Below, piece after piece: positions 49,364 to 59,106 of a DNA stretch of 64,000 nucleotides. The DNA comes from Clostridiales bacterium UBA1738. Its GTDB lineage: Bacteria; Bacillota; Clostridia; UBA1381. The first letter of the stretch is position 1, and each line of letters opens with the position of its first letter. The notes below the pieces were generated by a model that did no database searches, was not told the origin of the DNA, and worked only from the letters and a program-made list of their open reading frames with translations. The DNA lies in contig DCIA01000013.1 of the NCBI GenBank assembly GCA_002315735.1, forward strand, positions 151,435 through 215,434, in the 5' to 3' direction. A program made the position numbers and the translations under genes.

Positions 49364-49662
49364 TTTTTAGGCAACTCAATCTTTCTGTTTTTTTCCTTAT
49401 TTGCTCTTTTATATATCACAAATTTTGAGCCTATTGCTTGCACCGGATCTGCTTTTAGTTTTTCTGCAACCAAGTTTGCAGTTTCCTTTGTGTCCAAAAG
49501 TGCAGTTTCCAAAATATGCACCTTTATTAACTCCCTTGCTTCGAGTGCAAGTGCAAGCTGATTTAAAACCTCATCTGTAATACCATCTTTTCCTATTTGA
49601 AAAATCGGTTTAAGTTCGTTTGCAGATTTTCTTAAAAAGGCTCTTTGCTTACTTGTAATCAT
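49351..49662 (-). CDS. yhbY: YhbY-type CRM-domain RNA-binding protein
   Basis: Small RNA-binding protein associated with pre-50S ribosomal particles. The 103 residues form one CRM domain: LRKSANELKPIFQIGKDG near 10-27, with the GxxG-like loop, then the ELIKVHIL strand. Conserved location ahead of nadD supports the call. Its last 13 bases overlap the nadD/yqeK start, and it follows typA by 18 bases. Confidence 0.92.
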   Translation of the reverse strand: MITSKQRAFLRKSANELKPIFQIGKDGITDEVLNQLALALEARELIKVHILETALLDTKETANLVAEKLKADPVQAIGSKFVIYKRANKEKNRKIELPKKCAK

Positions 49663-49680
49663 ACTCTGTTTCCTTTCGGT

Positions 49681-51504
49681 TTATGACCTTGCTTTCGATT
49701 TTGCTCTAAGGTCGGTTTTTAAAATTCTCTTTCTCATTCTTAAATGTTTTGGAGTAACTTCCAAAAGTTCATCATCTGCAATAAAGTCAAGACATTGTTC
49801 AAGTGATAAATCCTTTGGCGGAACAAGTTTTAGTGCATCATCAGAGCCTGATGCTCTTGTATTTGTTGCGTGTTTTTTCTTACAAACGTTAACAACAATA
49901 TCTTCAAGTCTTGCATTTTCTCCGACTATCATACCTTCATAAACTTCAACACCTGCACCGATAAATAGTGTTCCTCTCTCTTGGGCATTGAAAAGTCCGT
50001 ATGTGATACTTGTCCCTGTTTCCCATGCAATAAGTGTTCCTCTTGTTCTCGGATTAATATCTCCCTTGTATGGTTCATATTTTTCCAAAATAGAATTTAG
50101 GATACCTGTACCCTTTGTTGCTGTTAGCATTTCGCTTCTATATCCGATTAATCCTCTTGACGGAATCAAAAATTCTAATCTTGTATAGTTTTGTGCAGTT
50201 GACTCCATATTTGTCATTTCGCCTTTTCTTGCGATAATACCGTCCATTATTGCCCCTGTAAATTCCTCAGGAACATCTATTGTAAGTCTTTCTATCGGCT
50301 CACATTTTACTCCGTCGATTTGCTTAAAGATAACAACCGGATTTGAAACTTGGAATTCATAACCTTCACGGCGCATATTTTCAATAAGCACAGAAAGGTG
50401 AAGTTCACCTCTACCAGAAACGATAAATGCTTCTGTCGAATCGGTTTCATCAACACGAAGACTGATATTTGAGTCAAGTTCTTTCATTAGACGCTCACGA
50501 AGATGTCTTGAAGTAACAAACTTTCCGTCCTTCCCTGCAAACGGCGAATCATTTACACTAAATGTCATAGAAAGCACAGGTTCGTCAATCTTTACAAATG
50601 GTAGTGGGTCAGGATTTTGTGGGTCACAAAGAGTATCCCCAATATTGATTTCTGTCATACCCGAAATTGCAACAACATCGCCTGCTCCCATTTCTTCTGT
50701 AACTGCTTTATTAAGACCTTCATAGGTAAATAATTTAACAGCTTTTCCGGAAATCTTTTTGCCTTCTGCTTTGCAAAGTACCATAGACATACCTGTCTTA
50801 ATTTTGCCTCTTTGAATTTTTCCGACTGCAATTCTTCCTGTATATTCATCATAATCGATATTTGAAACAAGCATTTGGAATGGTCCGTCATCTTCACAAT
50901 CAGGGCAAGGAATTTCATTTATAATAAGTTCAAATAACTCCTTTAAGTCGCTGTTTGGTTTTTCAGGACTATACTCAGCTGTTGCCCAGCCATCTCTACC
51001 TGATGCAAAAATTACAGGAGTGTCGATTTGTTCTTCTGTTGCGCCAAGGTCGATAAATAGGTCCAGCACTTCATCAACAACTTCATATGGTCTTGCATTA
51101 GGTCTATCAACCTTATTAACAACGATAATTGGTCTTAAATTAAGTGCAAGTGCTTTTGACAACACAAATCTTGTTTGTGGCATACATCCTTCAAATGCAT
51201 CAACAAGCAAAAGTACACCGTCAACCATTTCAAGCCCACGCTCAACTTCACCACCGAAATCTGCGTGTCCCGGAGTATCAATAATATTAATTTTCACATC
51301 TTTATATGTAAGTGATGTATTTTTTGCAAGAATTGTAATTCCTCTTTCACGCTCTAAGTCGTTTGAATCCATTACTCTTTCTTCCACTTGTTCATTTTCA
51401 CGAAAAGTACCGCATTGTTTTAGCATTGCATCAACCAATGTTGTCTTACCGTGGTCAACGTGAGCAATGATTGCGATATTTCTTATATTTTCACGATTTG
51501 TCAT
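49681..51504 (-). CDS. typA: ribosome-associated translational GTPase TypA/BipA
   Basis: Elongation-factor-like GTPase involved in 50S assembly and stress adaptation. The 607 residues contain AHVDHGKT (G1, near 14), RGITILAKN (G2), DTPGHADFGGEVER (G3, near 75), NKVDRPNAR (G4), the domain II and EF-G-like domains III and V, and the TypA-specific C-terminal domain. The start at 51504 gives MTNRENIRN, with GGGGGA 7 bases upstream. It heads typA-yhbY-nadD/yqeK. Confidence 0.96.
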   Translation of the reverse strand: MTNRENIRNIAIIAHVDHGKTTLVDAMLKQCGTFRENEQVEERVMDSNDLERERGITILAKNTSLTYKDVKINIIDTPGHADFGGEVERGLEMVDGVLLLVDAFEGCMPQTRFVLSKALALNLRPIIVVNKVDRPNARPYEVVDEVLDLFIDLGATEEQIDTPVIFASGRDGWATAEYSPEKPNSDLKELFELIINEIPCPDCEDDGPFQMLVSNIDYDEYTGRIAVGKIQRGKIKTGMSMVLCKAEGKKISGKAVKLFTYEGLNKAVTEEMGAGDVVAISGMTEINIGDTLCDPQNPDPLPFVKIDEPVLSMTFSVNDSPFAGKDGKFVTSRHLRERLMKELDSNISLRVDETDSTEAFIVSGRGELHLSVLIENMRREGYEFQVSNPVVIFKQIDGVKCEPIERLTIDVPEEFTGAIMDGIIARKGEMTNMESTAQNYTRLEFLIPSRGLIGYRSEMLTATKGTGILNSILEKYEPYKGDINPRTRGTLIAWETGTSITYGLFNAQERGTLFIGAGVEVYEGMIVGENARLEDIVVNVCKKKHATNTRASGSDDALKLVPPKDLSLEQCLDFIADDELLEVTPKHLRMRKRILKTDLRAKSKARS

Positions 51505-51536
51505 CCGAAAATCCCCCATTATAAAATATTACTAAT

Positions 51537-51565
51537 ATTGTAACACACATTTACTTTTTTTTCAA
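51537..51565 (-). promoter_or_regulatory. sigma-A promoter of typA
   Basis: Minus strand: TTGAAA, 17-bp spacer, TACAAT preceded by TGTGT. Confidence 0.75.
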
Positions 51566-51577
51566 TAGTTAACAATA

Positions 51578-51609
51578 CAAAAAACGAGGACAATAGTTCT
51601 CGTTTTTTG
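51578..51609 (-). terminator. terminator of the SLH-carboxypeptidase gene
   Basis: A 14-base arm 51578-51591 pairs with 51596-51609 (one G-U), with an AATA loop and poly-A/poly-T ends. It lies 19 bp after the stop of the upstream gene on the same strand. Confidence 0.9.
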
Positions 51610-51627
51610 TGTAAAACATAACATACA

Positions 51628-53049
51628 TCAGTTTCCCAGATAAGTAAAGTGCATATAATCGCAAAGCCTTGTCCACGCATTTCCGCCCCACGCCCAGCCA
51701 TATTTTGCAAAAGTTTTAACAACAATTCCGTCCTCCAAAATGGAATATGGATTTTCATAAGGTTTCCAAAAACTTCCTGTAATTGCCTCGCCTGTTTCTT
51801 TATAGCAATAATAATTCTCGTCCCAATTAATATCTATGCAGGTGCCATAACTATGCTCTGATATTCTGCCTACTGCACTATTTCGCCAGCAATATCCGCC
51901 GACATCTTTTATCGGAAACTTTTCCTCGCTATTATAAATTTCTTCAAAAATTGCCACGACTTCATCTTTTAGTGCTTCATTAACTTCAACATAAAGACCG
52001 GTAGATACTTTACTTCCATCATCTTGAAGTTTCCAGCACGGAACTTTTATAACGACCATATGTGTTTTAGCGTCTTCTTCCGTTTCAAATGCAATTCCAT
52101 TTGGAAAAACACGTTGATATTTTTGTTTTAAATCTAAAAATGATGTACTGCCGGAAAATTCTTTTTGTGCAATGTATTGAAATTTAACCGATTCTGATAA
52201 AATTGTTTTCCCGTCAACATTTGACGACACCGTTATTGTATAATTCTTAGCATATTCAAACAGTTCATCTGAAAACTCTGCATATTTTGAAGTAACACTT
52301 TTTTGTGTGACTAAATCTCCGTTTTCATCTTTAATAATTACTGTATATCCGGAATTTTTCGTCTTATAATCCCATTTTACAGTTACCTTTTTTGATTTTT
52401 CGTTACTTTGCGGAGCTGTTATTTGTGGGATTTTATAGTTTTTCAGCGTTCTGTTATACTTATTTACACTTCTTGCAATTATTGCAATCGACTGTTCCCT
52501 TGTCGCATTATCAAGTGGGGCAATACTTTTAGAAGAAACACCACTTAAAAGTCCATATTTTAATGCAATAACAATGTCCTCCTTTGCCCAATCGCTAATC
52601 ACATCTTTATCCTCAAATGCGTTAAGTTTATTCATATCCTGCGTGCTAATTTGAAGATTTTTATTTGCCACAGACAAAGTGTTTATAAGAACTTTTGCAA
52701 TTTCCTGCCTTGTGATATTATCATTTGGAAAAAACTCCGTTTTCGTTTTTCCGCTTATTATGCCAAGTGAATATGCACGCAGCACAAAATCATCATCACA
52801 GTCGGTAAACGGAGATTTTTCCTTTGTTTTTTCCTCCGTTTTCATTGTGTCAAGCATTGTCATAGCAAGAGTTACAAATTCTTTTCTTGTGATATTCTCC
52901 GTCAAATTAGATGTTGCAATACTGAGTGGCACAAGACCTCTACCGCCCGATTGAACATAATCGCCTTTTGCCCAATCCGATGTTTCTTTTGCAAAAACCG
53001 AAGTCGGCAACAATGTCAAAATTAATAATGCCAATAAATTTTTTTTCAT
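51628..53049 (-). CDS. SLH-domain D-alanyl-D-alanine carboxypeptidase (VanY/M15-like)
   Basis: A 473-residue exported wall enzyme. A signal peptide (about 1-20) is followed by SLH repeats (about 22-195; SPFTDCDDDFVLRAYSLGI and ITRQEIAKVL are typical) that bind secondary wall polymer. A fibronectin-like linker follows (about 205-295), then a C-terminal M15-type peptidase. Zinc and catalytic motifs are SEHSYGTCIDIN (His and Asp) and CDYMHFTYLG (His). This should trim D-Ala from peptidoglycan stems or loosen crosslinks at the cell surface. The start at 53049 is preceded by AGGGTGAG. Confidence 0.88.
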   Translation of the reverse strand: MKKNLLALLILTLLPTSVFAKETSDWAKGDYVQSGGRGLVPLSIATSNLTENITRKEFVTLAMTMLDTMKTEEKTKEKSPFTDCDDDFVLRAYSLGIISGKTKTEFFPNDNITRQEIAKVLINTLSVANKNLQISTQDMNKLNAFEDKDVISDWAKEDIVIALKYGLLSGVSSKSIAPLDNATREQSIAIIARSVNKYNRTLKNYKIPQITAPQSNEKSKKVTVKWDYKTKNSGYTVIIKDENGDLVTQKSVTSKYAEFSDELFEYAKNYTITVSSNVDGKTILSESVKFQYIAQKEFSGSTSFLDLKQKYQRVFPNGIAFETEEDAKTHMVVIKVPCWKLQDDGSKVSTGLYVEVNEALKDEVVAIFEEIYNSEEKFPIKDVGGYCWRNSAVGRISEHSYGTCIDINWDENYYCYKETGEAITGSFWKPYENPYSILEDGIVVKTFAKYGWAWGGNAWTRLCDYMHFTYLGN

Positions 53050-53069
53050 TTTTCTCACCCTTTTGTAAT

Positions 53070-53098
53070 ATTTTATCATAAAAACAGTTTTAGAGCAA
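53070..53098 (-). promoter_or_regulatory. sigma-A promoter of the SLH-carboxypeptidase gene
   Basis: Minus strand: TTGCTC, 17-bp spacer, TAAAAT with a TGA extended -10, 20 bp upstream of the start. Confidence 0.6.
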
Positions 53099-53123
53099 GT
53101 TTTAGTAAGCCGGTAAAATTTGA

Positions 53124-53149
53124 AAAGCAGGTAAATTAATACCTGCTTT
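53124..53149 (-). terminator. hairpin at the end of the large SLH/GLUG gene
   Basis: A perfect 10-bp stem AAAGCAGGTA/TACCTGCTTT overlaps the stop codon; the following T tract is short and interrupted. Probably a moderate terminator. Confidence 0.65.
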
Positions 53150-56123
53150 ACTTATATTTTGGCATTATTAAATTGTTCATATTTGAAACATTTGTAAGAG
53201 TTGGCAAATCATAGCCTGATATTTTTTTCCACGCAGTTTCGTCCCAACCCAAAAATCCGCCGTCGGAAATAGGTTTTAGATAAAAATCAATTTTTTTGAA
53301 ATTTTGAATACTTTTAACTTTATAGGTGTTATCAACAAGCAAAACCTTTGAAGAATTTATAAGCATATCCTGAACACAATAATTATCGCTGATTTCACTC
53401 ATTTCGCTGCCTCCAACGACTGCCCCAATATTTCCATTTCCGTTTAAAGACGGATTTAGCGAAACATTTTGCATCACAAAGCTTGTCTCAGAATATCCGC
53501 AAATTCCACCTATTTGCGAATTTCCTACCCCGACAAGACTTCCTGTTGCATATGTGTTTTGAAGGTTTGATTCTTTTAAAAATCCTACTATTCCACCAAT
53601 ATATGAATTGTCCCCTGTAACTGTTATATTTTCTCCCGATAATGAATTATAGACCGATGAATTTTGTGAAAGTGCCGATATTCCACCTGCATACACATTT
53701 TCGCCTTCTACGAAAATATTACCGTTGGAAGCACATTTATATCCTTGTGTTCCGTCTGTAATTCCACTGATTCCACCCGCATATATTGTGTTGCTTTTTC
53801 CATTTATATGTGCAGAAGAATAATTTTCTGAAAGATAGCCGTTTGTATCATAGCCACAAACACCGCCAATAACACTGTTTTCACCGCTTGTCGATATTCT
53901 TCCGCCGAAACTGTTTGCGTTAATCACACCTTGATTGTTTGCACAAATGCCGCCAATAACGCTATTTTCGCATTTATTATCTATATCTACATTAATTGTG
54001 CATTTAGAAATTCTTCCATTATTTTCTGTTGTAACAGCCCCAATATATGCCGAATTTTTTGCTTCGATTTTTCCGCTTACTTTACAGTTTTCAATATAAC
54101 CATAGTTACAGGTTGTTATAATTGAACCACTGTCATTTAACTTTGCATAAACATTTTCAAAATTAAGATTTTTGACAGTCCCGCCCGTTATATTAGAGAA
54201 AAATCCACTAGCACCTTTTAGCGTAAGGTTTTTTATCGAAAAGTCTCTACCGTCCAATGTCCCTGAAAATCCTTCTGCTCCATCTATCGTTTTCCACGGT
54301 AAAGTCATACTTATGCTTTGCGAAAGAGCAAAATGACAACCCGGATTATTTGCAATATCTCTTAATTCTTCCTCATTCCCAATCATTTTTGGATAATATA
54401 TCGTTCTTCCCTCGTCCAAAATAGGCTCTTTTGATTTTTTGGGGTATATCAAAATAAAATCATTTTTTGTTTTTCCCCATTCGTTTTTGTCAAATCCTAT
54501 GTCGTAGTAAAAGTTTTCGTCCAATAACTCGTTCCAAGAAACTTCAAGTCCGTTTTGTGAATACTCATCAGCATCAGTTATAACCGAATTTGATGTCATC
54601 TCATCATAGCTATAATTATTTTTTGTAATTCCGCCGTTTTGATTTGTAGAAATTTTCCCACTATTATATGTCATTGTATTATATACTGCCATATTTGCCG
54701 CAACACAACTTGAAATTTTTCCGCCGATATTTATTCCTGCCATACTGCCTGCATACATATCCGAAAAAACAGCCTCAGTTGCCGAAAGGCAATTTGTGAT
54801 TTCGCCGTAATTTTGTCCTGAAACACCACCTGCATTAGAACCGGAAGCCACCGTATATAAAGATGACATAGAATTTTCAACAGCACCTCTATTCACGCCG
54901 CAAATTCCACCACAATTATTCGTATTTGCCTTAATACTTCCCGTGACAACTACATTTTCAATAGTACCTTTATTGATTCCGGCTATAATTCCCACATTTT
55001 TATTTCCTGTAATATTAGCGTCAACCAAAAGATTTAATACTCTTCCGCCATCAATTTCCGAAAATAGTCCTAAGTTTTCTTTATTGCTATCAATTTTTAA
55101 GCCTGTTATACTATGCCCGTCACCGTTAAGAGTTCCTTTAAAACTTTTGATAGGTTGCCACTCTTCTTTTAATTCAATATCATTTCCTAAAATATAATGT
55201 TTGTCAAGTCCTGCACCTATCTGCTTTAACTGAATAGCACTGTAAATCACATACGGTGAATTTTTTGTGCCTTCTCCCTTTAAAAACGCAAAAGAAACTA
55301 TATTTTCAATAACTTTAATTTCTGTTCTTCCGTCCGTTTTTGAAACTGCTTTTAAATATAAATCATACTCTGCATCTATTTTGCCATCAATTTGAAGCAC
55401 AAAAATCTTATTTGATTTTTCACAAGAAACTGCTTTTATCCATTTATAATTATCTGTTCCTCTTTTGCATAGTGAATAGCTTATTTCGCAATCATCATTT
55501 AACTTTATTTCCACCGAAATTTTATTAAAACTTTGTTTTTCGGGTATTTGGGGATACCCATCTGCAAAACAATTTTTATCAAAAGCTTCTTTGTATCTAT
55601 ACAAAAGCGTAATGATTTCACCTTTAGTTATATATCTTTTCGGATTTGGAAAATTATCGAACTCATCAAAAAATCTATTTTCGTATGCATATGCAAAATA
55701 CTTTTCTGCATAATCAGAAACATTTAAGTATTTTCCCCTAGTTGACACCGCATTATAATACCTTCCAAATATAGAAACTGCATCTTGAGTAAGTAGATTT
55801 TCCATAGGTCTTGCTGTTCCGTCATCATAGCCTGCAAAAATGCCACAAAATTTTGCAGTTGCAACACTACTTGAAAACCAATCAGTATTCTTAACATCTA
55901 AAAAGTCATTATTTCCGCCTGAAAGCCCTAAGAATCTTACAAGTATTGACAAAAACTCTGCTCTTGTTGCTAAATTATTTTCACCAAGGTTTCCGTTTTC
56001 GTCGCCGTATAAAATTCCATCTTCCACCGCACGAGCAATATAATTGTCCATAGATTCATTTTGTGCCGCCGCACTCGGCACGGATAACGCAAAAATAAGC
56101 AAAAATAGTATTATTTTTTTCAT
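53148..56123 (-). CDS. large SLH-domain surface protein with GLUG repeats
   Basis: A 991-residue exported surface protein. The signal peptide ends near SAAAQ (residue 20). SLH repeats span about 25-180 and anchor it to the wall. A beta-sandwich-like stretch follows (about 190-290). From about 300 to the C-terminus it is built of many repeats of the GLUG type, with cores such as GGICGVNRGAVEN, GGVSGQNYGEITN, GGISGITDG and IGGICGYSETS. GLUG repeats form a beta-helix and occur in adhesins. No catalytic motif was seen. It follows cls by 21 bases. The role is inferred as adhesion or surface coating. Confidence 0.85.
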   Translation of the reverse strand: MKKIILFLLIFALSVPSAAAQNESMDNYIARAVEDGILYGDENGNLGENNLATRAEFLSILVRFLGLSGGNNDFLDVKNTDWFSSSVATAKFCGIFAGYDDGTARPMENLLTQDAVSIFGRYYNAVSTRGKYLNVSDYAEKYFAYAYENRFFDEFDNFPNPKRYITKGEIITLLYRYKEAFDKNCFADGYPQIPEKQSFNKISVEIKLNDDCEISYSLCKRGTDNYKWIKAVSCEKSNKIFVLQIDGKIDAEYDLYLKAVSKTDGRTEIKVIENIVSFAFLKGEGTKNSPYVIYSAIQLKQIGAGLDKHYILGNDIELKEEWQPIKSFKGTLNGDGHSITGLKIDSNKENLGLFSEIDGGRVLNLLVDANITGNKNVGIIAGINKGTIENVVVTGSIKANTNNCGGICGVNRGAVENSMSSLYTVASGSNAGGVSGQNYGEITNCLSATEAVFSDMYAGSMAGINIGGKISSCVAANMAVYNTMTYNSGKISTNQNGGITKNNYSYDEMTSNSVITDADEYSQNGLEVSWNELLDENFYYDIGFDKNEWGKTKNDFILIYPKKSKEPILDEGRTIYYPKMIGNEEELRDIANNPGCHFALSQSISMTLPWKTIDGAEGFSGTLDGRDFSIKNLTLKGASGFFSNITGGTVKNLNFENVYAKLNDSGSIITTCNYGYIENCKVSGKIEAKNSAYIGAVTTENNGRISKCTINVDIDNKCENSVIGGICANNQGVINANSFGGRISTSGENSVIGGVCGYDTNGYLSENYSSAHINGKSNTIYAGGISGITDGTQGYKCASNGNIFVEGENVYAGGISALSQNSSVYNSLSGENITVTGDNSYIGGIVGFLKESNLQNTYATGSLVGVGNSQIGGICGYSETSFVMQNVSLNPSLNGNGNIGAVVGGSEMSEISDNYCVQDMLINSSKVLLVDNTYKVKSIQNFKKIDFYLKPISDGGFLGWDETAWKKISGYDLPTLTNVSNMNNLIMPKYK

Positions 56124-56144
56124 TCCCGCACCACCTTTCTAAAA

Positions 56145-57560
56145 TCACATAATTGGTGAAAATAGCCTAAATATGCCCTCTGTTATAATCTTAATAATTC
56201 CCCTGTTTTCGTATTTTTCTTCGGTTAAAACTGTACAGTTTTTCACATCTTCTTCAAAAATTTTTCTATGTTCTTCTGCCGTTTTTTCGCTATATATAAA
56301 TGCATTTATCTCAAATAACAGTTTAAAACTTCTAATATCTGTATTGGCAGAACCAATCGTAAGAAGTTTATCGTCTACCGTAATTGTTTTTGAATGGATA
56401 AATCCCGGATATAAGTAAACCTTGACTCCCAAATCCAAAAGTTCTCCGATATACGACATCGTTGTGCAGTAGACATACTTTTTGTCCGGAATTCCCGGAA
56501 TCATAATTCTAACATCAACACCTGACTTTACTGCCATTTCTATGCAAGTTAAAAATGTTGCATCGGGAATAAAATACGGAGTTTGGATATATACATATTT
56601 TTTTGCACTGTTTATCATCTTCATCATACCACATTTTATTTCTTCTGCTTTACTGTCAGGGCCTGATGAAACTATTTGCATTGGGATTATTTCTTTTGAT
56701 TTTATATTCCCTAAAAGATTTTTGACTTCAATATGTTCGCCTGTTGAAAATTCCCAATCCATAGCGAATATTCGGAATGCAAATTCTACAGCTTCGCCCT
56801 CAATTCTAATATGAGTATCTCTCCAAAATGGTCTGTTTTTTGCCTTGTTTGCATATTCGTCACCGATATTCATTCCGCCAAGATATGCCGTCTTTCCATC
56901 AATTATCGCAATTTTTCTATGGTTTCTGTGGTTGATTTTTGACGGAGAAAACACTTTCACCGGAAAAAACTCAACAACTTCACTGTTTGGTGCATTTCTA
57001 AGTTCATTAAAAAACTTCTTTGGCGTAAAAAACGAGCCACACCCATCATACATAAGTCTAACTTTTATTCCTTCATTAGCCTTCTTTATGAGAAGTTTTA
57101 TTAGCCTGTTTCCGATATTATCATTATGAATGATAAAATACAAAATATCAATGCTTTCTCTTGCATTTTCAATATCTTCCATCAATTGTTTGTATTTTTC
57201 ATTTGCATCGGTAAATATTTTGACATCATTATTTTCTGTATAAATAAAGTTATAGTTTAAAAAATAATTTACAATATCACTTTCCGGTCTTTCTAAATCT
57301 CTACCGATTGTGGCTTTTTGACGCTCTAAAAGATATTTTTCATTCATTTCGAGTTTCTGCTTATACTTCTTTTTAGTAAGAGTATTAACCCCCACGCCGA
57401 AAATTAAGAAAATGATACCACCAAACACCGGCAAAAGCAAAAAACACATAACCCATGCCATAGATTCGATTGGATTACGTTTTTGAAAGCAAACAATTGT
57501 TACTAGTACAGCAAAATTGATAAGATATACAATCCAAATAAGATTACTTATGCTCGGCAT
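56145..57560 (-). CDS. cls: cardiolipin synthase (phospholipase D family)
   Basis: Membrane enzyme condensing two phosphatidylglycerol molecules to cardiolipin. The 471 residues start with two membrane helices (about 5-28 and 34-55). There are two PLD domains with HKD motifs: NHRNHRKIAIIDG near 217 in the first, and FIHSKTITVDDKLLTIGSAN near 395 in the second. In the first motif the sequence runs HRNHRKIAIID, matching HxKxxxxD with the second His. Length matches bacterial Cls. Its start overlaps vanZ by 13 bases, so the two are translationally linked. Confidence 0.94.
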   Translation of the reverse strand: MPSISNLIWIVYLINFAVLVTIVCFQKRNPIESMAWVMCFLLLPVFGGIIFLIFGVGVNTLTKKKYKQKLEMNEKYLLERQKATIGRDLERPESDIVNYFLNYNFIYTENNDVKIFTDANEKYKQLMEDIENARESIDILYFIIHNDNIGNRLIKLLIKKANEGIKVRLMYDGCGSFFTPKKFFNELRNAPNSEVVEFFPVKVFSPSKINHRNHRKIAIIDGKTAYLGGMNIGDEYANKAKNRPFWRDTHIRIEGEAVEFAFRIFAMDWEFSTGEHIEVKNLLGNIKSKEIIPMQIVSSGPDSKAEEIKCGMMKMINSAKKYVYIQTPYFIPDATFLTCIEMAVKSGVDVRIMIPGIPDKKYVYCTTMSYIGELLDLGVKVYLYPGFIHSKTITVDDKLLTIGSANTDIRSFKLLFEINAFIYSEKTAEEHRKIFEEDVKNCTVLTEEKYENRGIIKIITEGIFRLFSPIM

Positions 57561-57991
57561 CTTTTTCGCCTCCTAAACATATGAAAAGCACCACCAATTA
57601 TCATTCCCATATTTGTTCCAAAAAAGTCTATAAATACATCCAAAACTTCCGCTGACCTTCCATACGAAAAACTTTGAATAAACTCATCTACACAAGCCGT
57701 TAAAAGTCCAAAAAATAAGATATATACTATTCTTTTTCTATATTTCCCGCAAAAGCACTTTGCAATAAAAACCGCCTGAATTAAAAATTCTAAAATATGT
57801 GCAAGTTTCCTGATTGGTGTTACCAGTTGGTCTCTTGTGGTATTTATTTTAAAAAGGTTTAAAATTTTACCAAAAATACCAATAATAATATCACTTGATG
57901 CTGTTGAATCGACAGCATTTTGCATTGAATTATGAAATATAAACATTGTTATCAAAACCGTAAATATTATATACGGAATTCTTTTTTTCAT
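57548..57991 (-). CDS. VanZ family membrane protein
   Basis: A 147-residue integral membrane protein with four hydrophobic segments and the VanZ motifs RKLAHILEFLIQA near 65 and DEFIQSFSYGRSAEVLDVFIDFFG near 102-125. VanZ of enterococci gives low-level teicoplanin resistance; chromosomal homologues are widespread and their normal role is unknown. GGAGGAATCT precedes the ATG at 57991. It overlaps cls and has its own promoter, so vanZ-cls and possibly the SLH/GLUG gene form a cell-envelope unit. Confidence 0.9.
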   Translation of the reverse strand: MKKRIPYIIFTVLITMFIFHNSMQNAVDSTASSDIIIGIFGKILNLFKINTTRDQLVTPIRKLAHILEFLIQAVFIAKCFCGKYRKRIVYILFFGLLTACVDEFIQSFSYGRSAEVLDVFIDFFGTNMGMIIGGAFHMFRRRKRCRA

Positions 57992-58021
57992 AGATTCCTC
58001 CAAAAAAATATAATTATTGTT

Positions 58022-58050
58022 ATTATATCATTTTTATAAATAATATTCAA
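58022..58050 (-). promoter_or_regulatory. sigma-A promoter of vanZ-cls
   Basis: Minus strand: TTGAAT, 17-bp spacer, TATAAT with a TGA extended -10, 30 bp upstream of vanZ. Confidence 0.8.
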
Positions 58051-58064
58051 TACTTTTTAAAACG

Positions 58065-58091
58065 AAAAAAAGGCACGACATCTCGCACCTT
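58065..58091 (-). terminator. terminator of the ribF-to-prsA operon
   Basis: A 9-bp stem AAGGTGCGA/TCGTGCCTT with two G-U pairs and a GATG loop is followed by TTTTTT. It begins directly after the prsA stop codon. Confidence 0.85.
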
Positions 58092-59084
58092 TTATTTTAT
58101 AGCCTTGATATTTTCTTCATTCGTCTTAACTGAGATATTATATTCCTTTTCCCAATCCTTAATTTGATTTTTTACCTTTTCTTCTATAACCTGTTTTTTT
58201 ATCTTTTCCTTTACATCATCAAAAGAAATAGGAAGTCTTTTTATAATATGATATCCATAGTTTGATTTGCACATTATAATTTCGCCAAACCCTATAGAAT
58301 CTGTCGCTTGCTCAAATTCTGCCACCATTTCTCCACTTCCAAAAACATATCCTTCGGGATTTGTTTCAAGACCGGGGTCCTCTGTGTATTCTCTCATAAG
58401 GCTGTCAAAATCTTCGCCGGCATTTATTCTTTTTAACACAGAATCAGCCAAAGCCTTAACCTCATTTTGTTTTTCTTCCGAAAAGGATTCTTTTGTATTC
58501 ATATCCTGAGTTAAAAACAAAATATGTTTTGCTTTTCTATATTCCGTTTCAACAGTTTCTTTATTGTTATCAAAATATTTTTGTTCTTCTTCCTCTGTAA
58601 TAGGGGATTCTTCCTCCACCATTTTTTCAAGTTTACTATAATAAACTGTCGATTCGCACATAAGTTCAATAAACTTATCGGTTATGTTGTTTTCTTTTAA
58701 AAATGTTTTGTACTTTTCTTTTCCGCCATAACTTTCTATAACTCTGTTTTTCATTTGTTCAACTTGCTTTTTTTCATCTTGGGTGAGATTTATTCCTGCT
58801 TTTTTTGATGCTTCGCAGTATTCTACATTTGAAATTGCAATGTCAAGGGCACGCTGTTTTGCAACATCTATTGCTTTTTTTCCTTCGATTTCTTGTGTTT
58901 GCCAATCTTCCTCTGTTGTTAATTCAGTTCCGCTTAACTGATTTTTTATTGATGACAAATAGAATTCAAATTCACCTGTTGTTATCTTGGTATTCCCAAC
59001 CGTTGCAACGGTTTTCCCCGCTGTGCAGGAAGCTAAAAGCATACAAAATACTAACATTAGTATTATTTTTTTCACATATCTCAC
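58092..59084 (-). CDS. prsA: PrsA/SurA-like peptidyl-prolyl isomerase lipoprotein
   Basis: Extracytoplasmic foldase. The 330 residues start with a lipoprotein signal peptide whose lipobox LASC places Cys at about 19. A SurA-N-type helical region follows (about 30-170). A parvulin domain lies at about 180-280: YRKAKHILFLTQD, SVLKRINAGEDFDSLMREYTEDPG, and FGEIIMCKSNYGYHIIKR. A C-terminal helical tail closes the protein. Placement directly after mfd resembles the Clostridial mfd-prsA arrangement. Exported SLH proteins encoded nearby are possible clients. Confidence 0.9.
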   Translation of the reverse strand: MRYVKKIILMLVFCMLLASCTAGKTVATVGNTKITTGEFEFYLSSIKNQLSGTELTTEEDWQTQEIEGKKAIDVAKQRALDIAISNVEYCEASKKAGINLTQDEKKQVEQMKNRVIESYGGKEKYKTFLKENNITDKFIELMCESTVYYSKLEKMVEEESPITEEEEQKYFDNNKETVETEYRKAKHILFLTQDMNTKESFSEEKQNEVKALADSVLKRINAGEDFDSLMREYTEDPGLETNPEGYVFGSGEMVAEFEQATDSIGFGEIIMCKSNYGYHIIKRLPISFDDVKEKIKKQVIEEKVKNQIKDWEKEYNISVKTNEENIKAIK

Positions 59085-59106
59085 CTCGCCTTTTCTCTAT
59101 TATACA

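Noticed and set aside
53148..56123. CRISPR or tandem DNA repeat in the GLUG gene
   Set aside because: The repetition is at the protein level; DNA units vary and are not separated by regular spacers.
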